The notes beneath the pieces are model-generated. The model had not been told where the DNA came from, did no database searches, and saw only the letters and a list, made by a program, of their open reading frames with translations. 64,000 nt of DNA from Gerris lacustris (lineage: Eukaryota; Arthropoda; Insecta; Hemiptera; Gerridae): the NCBI GenBank assembly GCA_951217055.1, contig OX578282.1, forward strand, positions 25,015,657-25,079,656. The letters run 5' to 3'. Of this stretch, positions 1-11,330 are shown in pieces (the stretch's first letter is position 1; every line of letters starts with the position of its first letter). Position numbers and translations under genes: made by a program.

Positions 1-186
1 ATTTCGCCCCACTCCGGGGCATATTCATGCCTAAAAACATCGAAAAAACTTAATTACAAATTAATGTTCTTTAAATAACTATTTTACATGATTTAAAATA
101 CAATAAATTATTACAAAAATAAAGGTAAGGACTTATTTCTTACCTTATCATAAGAAGTATGGATCAATTACTTAGATATAATCTTA

Positions 187-957
187 ATGAAAGAAAATAC
201 CGGGAAAATGTCTATTTGGTACGAAAAAGAAATTAAAAAAAGATTATTCTTAAATTACCATACTAATCATCCTAATTATCAAATAAGAAACACCGTAATT
301 AACTTAATTAACAAAGCTTTATCTCTTACAGACATAAAATATTTACCTATACTTAAAAAAATTATTTACAATAAATTAGGAAAAAATAGCTATCCCATAA
401 AAATAATAAACAGATATTGGCATACTGCATTAAATAAAACCTTAACTACTGAAAAATCAAGTGACATAAAATATTATAAATCCCTAATATACATAAAAGG
501 CTTAACTTAAAACTTACAAAAAACTTTTAATGATTTTGATTGCGACTACATAAAATTCGGTTTAAAACCAGTTGACAAAATAAAAGACAACTTCCACAAC
601 AACCTTAAAGATAAAACCGATACTTTTAAGAAAACTAATGTAGTATACAAAATAAATTGTAAAGATTGTAACAAAGTATACATCGGGGAAACGATGCAAC
701 AGTTAGAAAGTCGTATAAAACAGCATATATATTACATACAAGCTAAAAATGGGAAAACTGCGATTGCCAATCATACTACAAATGAAAACCACCAAATCGA
801 CAAACATATTGTAAAAATACTAGGTGTGGAAAAAAATGAATCTAAAAGAAAATACCTAGAAGCTGCGTTCATAGCCATGACAGAAAATTCTGTCAATTAC
901 AAAACCGACACTAAAGACGTGAACAAGTATTATTCAGCCGTTTTAAATTACAAGTAG
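187..957 (+). pseudogene. Penelope RT C-terminus plus GIY-YIG endonuclease, one stop
   Basis: One reading frame runs from 187 to 957 with a single in-frame TAA at 508-510. The first part holds RLFLNYHTNHP and NKALSLTD, typical of the region after the Penelope reverse-transcriptase fingers and palm. The second part holds VYKINCKDCNKVYIGETMQQ (the Y-I-G of the endonuclease), an Arg in the following helix, TAIANHT, and a Glu in YLEAAF that fits the metal-binding residue. The endonuclease nicks target DNA to prime reverse transcription. Without the single stop the C-terminal half would be open. The N-terminal catalytic RT motifs are absent, so it cannot be active. Confidence 0.8.
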
Positions 958-1365
958 TTTTCCAATTTTAATATCCCGCCAAATTCGATGCTCTTATCAT
1001 TTCCCAAGTACTATTTCATATCAAAGTTATAATAACAGTAAAACCCTCATAATAATTAAAATACAATTTTTATTAATTTTTCTAAACCAAAAAACCCAAA
1101 TTTAAGATTTTATGAAATAATAAAAAAATTAAAATGATATTTATTTCTTATATTATATTTTTCTTCCGTAAATTGATAAGACAGAAGGTTTACCTCTAGT
1201 CAAATTATTTTAAACATATTAATTTGTTAATTTGTTAATTTTTGTTCGTCCTTTTTTGTTAATTTTTAATTATTATAACATTAAAAAGTGTTTACGATGA
1301 TAAGGTGTTGACGAAGCCACTATGTGGTCAATATTAAATAAATTTTTTTCAATTGTTTTAACATA
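958..1365. other. AT-rich 3' untranslated part of the Penelope-like element
   Basis: No coding potential seen. Very AT-rich sequence between the endonuclease stop and the right inverted repeat. I see no tRNA, SINE or microsatellite here. Confidence 0.4.
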
Positions 1366-1746
1366 ATGATCCATACTTCTTATGATAAGGTAAGAAATAA
1401 GTCCTTACCTTTATTTTTGTAATAATTTAATGTATTTTAAATCATGTAAAATAGTTATTTAAAGAACATTAATTTGTAATTAAGTTTTTTCGATGTTTTT
1501 AGGCATGAATATGCCCCGGAGTGGGGCGAAATATAGCCAAGTATAAGAACGATTTCACCTTAGTTGAAATACTTATTTACTACCCTTGATCGACCCACAT
1601 AAAAAACGAAGAATACGTATAATGTCTCACGAGTAATCCTTATTTGATCTTACATGAGCTTTACCAGCTGACTAAATTTACAATAATCCCCAAAATATAC
1701 CTTTATTATAAAATGTATACCTTATTATAAATGTATTTAATACTAC

Positions 1747-1966
1747 TTAGATATGGGAGCGTTAATGAAAATTATGAAAGTCATCTTAAAAAATAATATA
1801 AACTGTCTCTACACGAAATCTGTCTAATTTGTTTCTTTTATACGACAAAGCAATTACAAGCTTATAAAAAAGTACCGGAAAGGAATACTACAAAGTGCGG
1901 AAGAAATAGATTTACATTAAACTATTGAAAAGTTTATGAGTGAGTCTACTTGAAGACTGATACGTG
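1747..1966 (+). repeat. Solo arm of the foldback family
   Basis: Diverged, single-arm relative of the long inverted repeat at 4735-5218. It shares the start TAGATATGGGAG, a GTCATCTTA block about 35 bp in, and GTG-GAAGAAATAGA-TTTACATTA near the axis. The second arm is missing. The flanks (1533-1746 and 1967-2256) show no other recognisable feature. Confidence 0.5.
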
Positions 1967-2263
1967 CTAGAATAGAAGCCAGTGTCCTTATCAGCGAGGA
2001 TCCATCTCCCTTATCATTAATATTTTTCTCCCCCGCTCTGAATATATTTATTAAGGTTTCTAAATTTTCCAGCGAATCTAGTTTGCGTCCTTTCCGTGCG
2101 ATGTGGAGGAAGCCTATCTTGTGTTAAGCGTGCATGTGACTCTTATATGCAAAAAAGTGCTGATTAAACCTACTGTTAGTACGTTGCAAAAGTTCCTTCG
2201 TTCTAATATAAAAGTTACGGCCCGTTTGCTTAACGTATTCAACTTCGAAGTAACCACATGTTA

Positions 2264-2636
2264 CCTGGGGGCCTGGGTAGCTCGGAGGCTAAAGCGATTG
2301 CTTGCGATAAGTAAGTAGCCTCGAGCAGGGCCAGAAGATGGATGGGTGACCGCTTCTGACCTCAGCTCTGGGTTCGATTCCCGGACTGGGCTCCCCGCTC
2401 AATGTCCACCCAGCATTGTTTAAACAAAGGGAAGCTCCTCGAAAGAGTGGCGCCACCAGGTTTCGGCCAGAAAACCATGATGATGACACTATTGGTTGTA
2501 TTACAACTAGGAGGGGAGTCATGGTTAACGGCCATATCGTCACACGAATGTGAAGATTTCGGTACCTAACCCGGGTTTGTTCTATGGACCCACCTAAGAG
2601 GTCTGCGTCTTCGGGTATAAAAGCCAAAAAAAAACG
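2264..2636 (+). mobile_element. tRNA-derived SINE, family 1
   Basis: The head carries a polymerase III A-box-like stretch (GGTAGCTCGGAGG, about 2276) and a perfect B box (GGTTCGATTCC at about 2371). A GC-rich body follows, ending in a run of nine A. CATGTTA at 2257-2263 recurs at 2637-2643 and fits a target-site duplication. The pseudo-tRNA stems do not pair well, so this is a SINE and not a working tRNA gene. It would need a partner LINE for mobility. Confidence 0.7.
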
Positions 2637-2643
2637 CATGTTA

Positions 2644-3605
2644 TAACGTAAACACCCCTTCTTTTCTCACTGCAAACCAGATCTTGTAGGAGCTTTTAAA
2701 GTCTTACCGTGCTGTATCCTACTTTATAATTGTAATTGTTTTAGATATGAAAGAGCTGGTCTTAAATCGAGCAGAAATAAGGAATAGAACACCATACTCC
2801 TTCTCTCGGATGACGATCCGCTGTTGCGCCCATTGTTTGTTCTCCTCCCACGGAAAAATTAGGCAAGAATTTGAACAAATCGTTTCACTCAATAACAAGT
2901 TCAAAGCTATGGATAGTGTTATAAACAATAGATTCTGTGCAGATATCTCAATAGGCAATATTAGTGCCTTTCGACTTTAAAAATCTAAAGCGCCCCGAAG
3001 GACAGAACATTAGCCATCTCAAATCGACTCCTGTTGAGCAAGCATTGCCCAAATAAAAATCTTAGCTCAATAATATACTCACTTATTAGATATTTTCCTG
3101 CCGCAAAATTATTTATTATAATAGCAAACTTTATTCAGCTACAAATGGTTAACAATGGGAGAGCCACAATCAACTCGATGTCTACTCTTCGCTCCTATTT
3201 ATCTTAACTTTATCTTTGGATTTTTTACGTTATTTGATTATAATTTGTATAAGTTTGTATTCATTTTTATTTCTATTCCAATTAATGTATTTATTCATAT
3301 ATTTCCATTCATTTCTTTATTTTATTTGCTTAATTTTAATTGTTAACCGTTATTTGTATCGCAGTAGTTTGTACTGAGTTACTCTTGTTTGTTCGCCTTA
3401 TCAAAGCTGTTTTGTAGTAAAAAATATACAAGTTAGTCAGTTTACATTATGGAGAGACAATTAATATTACTTCTCAATTGCATAAATTTTCAATTTCAAT
3501 TTTGTCTTATTTTCTTTTTCCAATATTTTAAACAAGCATTATCGATAAATTATAATGGCAATAAGAGAAACAAAAATCAGTAAGACAAACAAAGAAAAAC
3601 ATTCT
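2644..3605. other. No recognised gene or repeat
   Basis: An open stretch at 2747-2980 (plus strand, 77 codons) shows no family motif and looks like chance. The rest is AT-rich and unassigned. Confidence 0.3.
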
Positions 3606-4734
<1,129 letters not shown>

Positions 4735-5218
4735 TTTTGCATGTTTAATTTAATTAATCATAATATGTTAGATATGGGAGTGTCTATGGAGGTCATCTTA
4801 ACGAAAAATAAGTCTTTTCACGTAAATTTAAAATTTTTATTAGCCAAAGCAGCTTTCAGCCTTCATAAGACTATCATTAGTGCCGAAATGTGGATGAAAT
4901 AGAGTTTACATTAGTTATAGTATTATACTAATAAGTGAAAGATGAGTTTACTTGATTTCCGACATGAAGTAAACTTAACTTTCACTTATTGGTATAATAT
5001 GTACTAGAACTAATGTAACTCTATTTCTTCCACATTTCGGCACTAATAGTTGTCTTATGAAGGCTGAAAGCTTCTTTGGCAAATAAAAGTTTGAATTTAC
5101 GTGGAGATATAGTTTCATTATTCCATAAGATGACCTCCTTAGACAAGACACTCCCTTTATTTATATTATTAATTAAATCATATTATATTTATTAATTAAA
5201 TCAAACATTTTTCCTGTT
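4735..5218. mobile_element. Foldback element with about 230-bp arms
   Basis: The left arm (about 4735-4957) and the right arm (about 4966-5218) are imperfect reverse complements of each other across their length. Shared blocks include GGAGTGTCT, GAGGTCATCTTA, CTTTCAGCCTTCATAAGAC, TAGTGCCGAAATGTGG and AATAAGTGAAAG. No transposase is present. I infer a non-autonomous foldback or long-TIR DNA element. A target duplication is not resolved. Confidence 0.7.
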
Positions 5219-5708
5219 ATATTATTCATTAATCATACGATCATCAAAATACGATATGAAAAATATGATTTAATATGATCTTATTCTGTAGCTCGAGCTG
5301 AAAAACTATAAAGTGTTATCTAAAAAATAACCATACAAACATGTGAACTTAATAATAGTTAATGTAAATAATAATATTATTAGTTTTAATATTGAATGAA
5401 CTTATCACTGCGAGTTGTGGTGAGTGACTGAACTTGTTAGCCCTTTGTAGGGCTAAACACGTGTATAACAATCTATAGATAGATGGTACGCCCTTACACG
5501 GTAACTAGGACTCCTAAAGTAACAAAGCCATCCAACTACCTTTTACCCTATTTTCTTAAGTGACAATAAGGTTATTGATAATAAGTATCCTTGATCTAGT
5601 CTTCAGTGGCCTCATAGACTATTTAGGGCTTCGATTTAAAAACTCTTTATTTTGGTTTTGAGTTACTTTTAATTGTTTCTTCATAAATAGCTTGTTAGAA
5701 AGACTAGT
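5219..5708. other. No recognised feature
   Basis: AT-rich at first, then a somewhat GC-richer stretch (about 5400-5530) without open frames. I see nothing I can name. Confidence 0.3.
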
Positions 5709-5955
5709 TATGAAATAGTACATTACATATCGAGTGCGGAAAGTAGCATTTTGCATGCGAGTGTGGAGTTTGCACCCAAGTGATAGCGAGAGTAGTAAAA
5801 CCACACGAGCAATGCAAAATACCGTTTTCGCACGAGTTGCGTACCGTACTTTATCTACGATTGTTAGATTTAAATAATAAATACAGAAAAAAATAAACTT
5901 GCTGTATGTAAGTTCGTATCTCTCTCTTGATAAAGATGGCATTAATTCTTGAGTT
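5709..5955 (+). repeat. Dispersed hairpin repeat R1, copy 1
   Basis: Shares about 240 bp with 30507-30760. Blocks include AAAGTAGCATTTTGCATG, GAGTGTGGAGTTTGC, GTAGTAAAACCACACGAGCA and TTTTCGCACGAGTTGCGTAC. The first and last blocks are imperfect reverse complements, so the unit folds into a hairpin. Open frames in it are not conserved as protein. Confidence 0.65.
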
Positions 5956-6837
5956 ACAAACTCAATAGTTCTCTTGTATGTTTGGTGATACCTGAGGCTT
6001 CCAGTCCTTTAATAACCTCGAATAATCCAAAAGTGTTATAGAGCTCAGCATAATCTATTAATTTTTACGTCTCTTGATTTCTGAATATAAAGTATCTAGT
6101 ATAAATTTACAAGTATTCACGAAAGTTCTCAGATCCTGTAAATCTAACATCGCTGCTATTTCCACCATATTCACCAAAGTATGTAGATATCTACGTTTAC
6201 GTCGGGAATCTGCAACGTACTCCTTCTTACATTTTCCTCTAGCTGCACTTTCGAAGCCATCGAATTTTTTTTCTCGCATCATTGTATGTAATAATCTTTC
6301 CTAGCTCTTTGGTTTTATACTGCAGTTTTATGTTCACCTGATAAAACCATTTCAGTAACACCCCATAAAATCACCATGAATCAATGGATCTCAACTAAAG
6401 CATTGGCTTCAATTAATCTTGAGGTGGTTTCATCGCTCTCATTAGCAATTTGATTCAATCTTTTGAAAATGCCTTCTCTTTTTTCATTTACAACTCGGCA
6501 GGCGTCGCGTCGTAACGAAAAGACCATCGAGTTTTGGCAGGGGCGGATGGGGGGAATCCTGGAAATTTCCCGAAGCGCCGCCAAGCCAATTGAAAAAAAA
6601 GTTTTATTTGATTAACTTCTTTTATTTGATTACATTTAACTTCTTAAATGTTTATTATTATGATATAGTATCAGAGCAGCGCCACTGGTAGAATAGCAGC
6701 AGAATTTTCATTTATTAAAAAAGCGTACAGACAGCAATAAATGGGTCATATAGACTAAATGAAAATGTGACTTTATGGTTATTGCTGCATCATAGAAAAG
6801 GGTAAGAAAGGAGCCTCATGCGGTAAAGAAGAGGAAT
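5956..6837. other. Two unexplained minus-strand open frames
   Basis: Minus-strand frames at 6381-6584 (67 codons) and 6058-6282 (74 codons) are rich in charged residues and less AT-biased than the surroundings. They might be remains of one decayed gene. I recognise no domain. The remaining sequence is unassigned. Confidence 0.25.
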
Positions 6838-6955
6838 TATTCAGAACTATGAGACGCGCATGCGCAATGAGTACAAGTACGTAAATAATCACTTTCTACG
6901 CATCTAAACAAAGATATAATGTTTATATTTCATCAATCGTAGATAAATATTATTA
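6838..6955 (+). repeat. Dispersed repeat R2, copy 1
   Basis: GCGCATGCGCAATGAGTACAA followed by AATCACTTTCTACGCATCTA, AGATATAATGTTTATATTTC and ATCAATCGTAGATAAA. The same block occurs at 8664-8783 and 30955-31085. Confidence 0.65.
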
Positions 6956-7284
6956 CGATAATTTTCGGGACATTTATACATATAATACAAAATAAATAAA
7001 TATGTTAACTGTATGAAAAAAATAAAATAATATTAATATACATAAAAAAGTAAAAATATGTATTTAAAAGAACATACAAAAGGAATATACCTTTTGTAAC
7101 TCCTCTAAGATAAAGGGGTATTTATACTTACAGAAGGGATATTCCTTTGTCAAACAGTTCTTCAGACAAAGAAAAATCAGTCTCTTTCTTAAATTAATCT
7201 AGCAGTAAAACACCATTGTTGATTTTATGAAAAGATTTCGACTGAAGTTCAATTGATCGATTGAGTAGTTATATCCTGGTCTAG

Positions 7285-8450
7285 CCTGGCTAGACATTAA
7301 TCAACTGACTTTAAACATCGACAAAACAACTTACTTAACCTACTCACTGCACAGCTCAGGACAACCTCGACATCCACAAGACAGAGTAAAACTACACAAC
7401 AGAAACTGTAAACAATTACCACATACACAAATCCACGACAACTAGGTACTTAGGAATAACAATAGACAGCCAACTTAACTGGAACCAACACATAAACAAC
7501 TTAGCCAACAAACTAAAAAAACTCAGATATATTTAATATCTTTATAAAAACTCAGATGTATTTTCCTACGACTTAGATCCTATTTGAGCCAATCAGACTT
7601 AAGAACACTCTACTACGGACTAGTGGACTCTATTATAAGATATGGCCTCACTGCCTGGGGTTCTGCTACAGAAACCACCATGAAACCAATAATAACTCAA
7701 CATAAGGCTATCATTAGAACAATACTGAACAAACGCAAGACTGAACACACTCAACCATTATACAAGCAACTCAATATACTCACTATTAACCAACTGCACC
7801 GATACCTCTGTCTCATACGGCTACACAGAGGACAACATGATCTGGAGAGGGTAGACCATACACATCAGACTAGACAAATGACTAACAAACTTTACAAGAT
7901 ACCTTTCAGCAGGACTTCAGCTGCGCAGAGACATTGGCATTATCAGGCAACCACTTACTTTAACAAACTAACCAACTCACTAAAGACAGATTTTAATAAA
8001 ACATCCTTTCCCACTTGACTGAAAAAACACCTACTACAGACAAACTCATAACTACTTATACACGACCTGTCACTGTTTCTTTCTATGCTCTCAATTACTG
8101 CTTACTAAACTAATTTTCGGTATCTATGAATATATATACATTATACATATATAATATGTACGCGTATTTTCAACTTTTTATATATTTATATATGCAATTA
8201 TTTATTTTTATTTTTATTAATATTATTATTATTATTTTTTAAATACTCATCAAACTCATCGTAGGTAATTTGTATTTGAAATTATATTACAAATGAGTTA
8301 GCTTATTGAAAATGTATTATTAATTATGGTCAAGAGAAGACTTCCACCACAGCACAGGATCCCGAATCCTCTAGTGGTGGGGAGAATTTATATTTTTATA
8401 AAAAAATGTATTGAAGAATAAATAAAAAATTTATATAAAAAAAAAAAAAT
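7285..8450 (+). mobile_element. 5'-truncated LINE (Jockey/CR1/I-like group)
   Basis: Remains of a non-LTR retrotransposon. Translated blocks in order: LNIDKTTYL (about 7310), TRYLGITIDSQLNW followed by H-I-x-x-L (7441-7510), then the C-terminal region at 7584-8018. The non-coding tail ends with an AATAAA signal and an A-rich tract (about 8415-8450). The frame changes between blocks and the catalytic palm is missing, so it is a dead 3' fragment. Confidence 0.65.
7584..8018 (+). pseudogene. LINE reverse-transcriptase C-terminal region
   Basis: 144 codons. The start LRTLYYGLVDSIIRYGLTAWG matches the L-Y-x-x-x-x-x-S-x-x-x-Y-G-x-x-x-W-G block that follows the thumb in Jockey/CR1/I-type elements. 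A weakly conserved Arg- and His-rich tail follows. It is part of the fragment at 7285-8450 and out of frame with the block at 7441-7510. Confidence 0.6.
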
Positions 8451-9206
8451 AAATTAAAATAAAAAAATATATAAATCAATCTTCTTCAAACTTTCAATAT
8501 TAAATAAATTTATCAAGTTATTTATTATCAAGTTAAATAACTTTATCAAAAAATGTAAAGTGAAAAGATCTTAAAATTTAAATAGAAATTATTTAAACAG
8601 CAAAAAAATCAATGAGATACCTAAAAATAGGTGGGTAAAATACTACAAGTTTATTTATTTTTTTACTAGGGCGGAAAAAAAGGTATCATGAAACGCGCAA
8701 TGAATACAAGTACGTAAAGAATCACTTTCTACGCATCTAAACAGAGATACAATGTATATATTTCGTATCAATCGTAGATAAAGTACTTATTACATACAAT
8801 TTTATGAGTTTACAGTTATTATTATTTTTACAGTATGCGAAATTGGTTTTACTAATACCACCTTCATTAGAAAAAACTGGGGATTTCTTTAATTTTATCT
8901 TTCAATTTTTTACGTTATACCATATTTAATTATTATTACCTTGTTAATAAATATGATAATTAATTTATTAAAGGTCTCACTTCTCTTATAACAGCCTGAT
9001 TAGCTCAAAACAGAAGGAGCTCCAGTTTCTTTTCATATAATAAATAACGAAGCTTGTAGATCCCAGGATAAATTAATATAATTTGTTATTAGAAAACGCC
9101 CGTACATATTTAAAAGTTTATTTAAAACAAAGTATATTAAATAAAAACAAAATCAACATCATTACTCATTTTAAATTAATGTAGGTTTAGAAATTTATTT
9201 ACCCTA
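8451..9206. repeat. AT-rich, with R2 copy 2 at 8664-8783
   Basis: Contains a second R2 copy at 8664-8783, starting ACTAGGGCGGAAAAAAAGG and ending ATCAATCGTAGATAAA. It is about 120 bp and close to the copies at 6838 and 30955. I see nothing else recognisable. Confidence 0.55.
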
Positions 9207-9789
9207 ATAGTCCACAGGCCACCATAAGAAGTGAGTCGCTGATTGATAAAGTTTTCTTACCTTATGGAATCGCTTATTTATGCCTTGTCCACCGATGAAT
9301 TGGGTATATGGCAACTGGGCGCTGGGCCATTTCTTTTTTGTTGACATGCCAAACTTGCCCTTCTGCGGGAACATTGAAAAGAGATAGATAAAGTTTTGAT
9401 TTTCACAGGATCGTTTAATTAAATTATTTCAAAAACAGTGGTAAAGGTGGCCACCGATAAAAGTGGGCCGTTTGGGGTGTCCACCGCCCCAAACATATCG
9501 CTTTGCTGGGACGTTTAAAAGAAAACGGCCCACTTTTATCGGTGGCCACCTTTACCACTGTTTTTGAAATAATTTAATTAAACGATCCTGTGAAAATCAA
9601 AACTTTATCTATCTCTTTTCAATGTTCCCGCAGAAGGGCAAGTTTGGCATGTCAACAAAAAAGAAATGGCCCAGCGCCCAGTTGCCATATACCCAATTCA
9701 TCGGTGGACAAGGCATAAATAAGCGATTCCATAAGGTAAGAAAACTTTATCAATCAGCGACTCACTTCTTATGGTGGCCTGTGGACTAT
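9207..9789. mobile_element. Perfect palindrome, 267-bp arms, 49-bp loop
   Basis: Bases 9207-9473 and 9523-9789 are exact reverse complements with no mismatch or gap that I can find. The ends read TAGTCCACAGGCCACC and its complement, consistent with TA duplication at a DNA-transposon terminus. The inner 70 bp of each arm (CAGTGGTAAAGGTGGCCACC inward) resembles a hAT-type inverted terminal repeat. It lacks direct 8-bp duplications, because its flanks are inverted instead. Each arm carries an exon-like 102-bp segment. A partial copy at 14398-14788 shares both core and arm, which argues against an assembly artefact. No transposase. Confidence 0.8.
9634..9735 (+). other. Exon-like 102-bp segment inside the palindrome
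   Basis: A pyrimidine-rich tract and CAG precede 9634, and a GTAAGA donor follows 9735. Between them is an open 34-codon frame, phase 0 at both ends, starting KGKFGMSTKKKWPSAQLPYT and ending INKRFHK. The other arm holds the identical segment on the minus strand (9261-9362). The partial copy holds it at 14633-14734 with one residue changed (Gln to His). Together the intact frame, symmetric phase and splice consensus suggest a captured host exon. I do not recognise the parent protein. A chance open frame remains possible. Confidence 0.45.
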
Positions 9790-11255
9790 AAATATTGACA
9801 CAAAATAAAATTTCATACCTCAATCCTATACCTGAAGTTTTTTAGATGTTGTAATATAATTATTTCAATTTTACCATTTTTGTGGTCTTACCTTATGACT
9901 AAAAAAAAAAATTTTTTTTTAAATAGACAGTTTATTCAAAAATTAATTATTTGTAATATGTACTATTCAAGAGTTCAATTCCCTGCAGAGTAGTAGGTAT
10001 AAAAGACTTTTTTTGTATATATAAAGTCCTATTATATCAGTCCCTATTTATATAAACTATTTGATCAACTCACGCATTGTTGTACTGTTTTCAAACTGCA
10101 AAATGTTTTCTTCATTCTTTTGTAACATGTCAAAAAACCCGCAGCAAATTAATAAAGTGTCAGCAAAAGTTCAAAGTGTCAGCAAAGTAACAAACACGCT
10201 GTAACATTTTAAGAAAATTTTACTACAAAAAGGTTACTACATCGCAGGTTATAAACTCTTCCACTTTTTCATTTTTATATATTTAAGCGTAATATTCTGC
10301 TAAATATTTATATATTTTTTGAAAATAACTTAAATAATTTTAGTAATAAGACAAATTTAATTATTTTACAGTGATTATTTAAAAAGATCGCTAAAAATTG
10401 AGATAAAAAAAACAGCTGTTAATAAAGAAAGTGGCAACACTGAATACGTTTTGCCTTTGTTTTGTTTTCTTGATGACGAAAACTTTCGTTTTTTGACAAC
10501 TTTCATTTCTTTAAATCTTTTACATATTATTAAAAAGGGAATATAATAATTAGTGTAATTTTTTTAAATATATCTACTCTTCGCTTTTTACCTAAATGAG
10601 CTTAAACAATGTTTTAGCATCTCTCGAAGGTCCAACATGTTAAAATTAAGACGTTGTTCACCGTACAAATAATTAGATTAACCTGAAGGAAAGACGGAGA
10701 ACACCACACACTGTCCTTTTTGCTAAGTAACTAGCTAACTCCATTACATGAATGGACAGCCCTTGAAGGGCCTAGACCTAGGTCTGCCAAAGGTCCTTCT
10801 TGCTAGTAGGTAAAACTGAAAACGGCCAGAGAAATCAAGTGGGGCAGAATCACTTCATACCGCAAGCTAAAGACTGAACATGGACGAAACACTCCACAGT
10901 GTCTTTAGATTTTGCACTGAACAGCTAAGGTAAGACGGACCACGTACTATAATAGACGAGTGAAGAGGACATTCACTATCTATCCATTTACTTCTTTAAA
11001 ATAGCAAATAAACATTTTATTTTGCCCTGACGTGATTAAATTTATTTTATTAGTTGATTAGATCATTTCAAACAACATAATCAAATATTAAGGGATAGTT
11101 TCTCTTTTTTATACTCAGCAATGCTTGAATCAGTATTTTGTCTTTTCTATATTTAAAAAATAAAAAAAATCGGGTTCGGGGTACCTCGGAACTTTTCCTC
11201 ACTTCAGAAGCAGCATTGGGCGTGGTCAGTACTTGGACGTGACCGTTTTGAACTG
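9790..11255. other. No recognised gene
   Basis: AT-rich throughout. At about 10145-10195 AGTGTCAGCAAA occurs twice. At about 10680-10980 there is a GC-richer stretch with no open frame or known motif. Unassigned. Confidence 0.3.
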
Positions 11256-11330
11256 ACTGATTTATTTATTTATTTATTTATTTTTTTTTTTATATACATT
11301 TTTTTTTTTTTATTTAATTAATTTAATTAT
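11256..11330. repeat. Low-complexity (TTTA)n and poly-T tract
   Basis: TTTA repeats followed by two long T runs and an AT-only stretch. Confidence 0.8.

Larger units (their letters stand above)
1..1532 (+). mobile_element. Penelope-like element with inverted ends
   Basis: About 167 bp at the left edge (1-167) recurs in reverse complement at about 1366-1532, with very few differences. Between them lies a coding region for the reverse-transcriptase C-terminus and a GIY-YIG endonuclease, the combination typical of Penelope-like retroelements. Copies flanked by inverted or direct terminal repeats, often with 5' truncation, are characteristic of this class. Most of the reverse transcriptase is missing, so this is a 5'-truncated copy. 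The left repeat starts at base 1, so it may extend outside. No target duplication could be tested. Confidence 0.75.

Noticed and set aside
9438..9558. Independent hAT MITE with 8-bp target duplication in the palindrome centre
   Set aside because: The CAGTGGTAAAGG ends are flanked by inverted rather than direct copies (TTCAAAAA and TTTTTGAA), so no target duplication supports a separate insertion.
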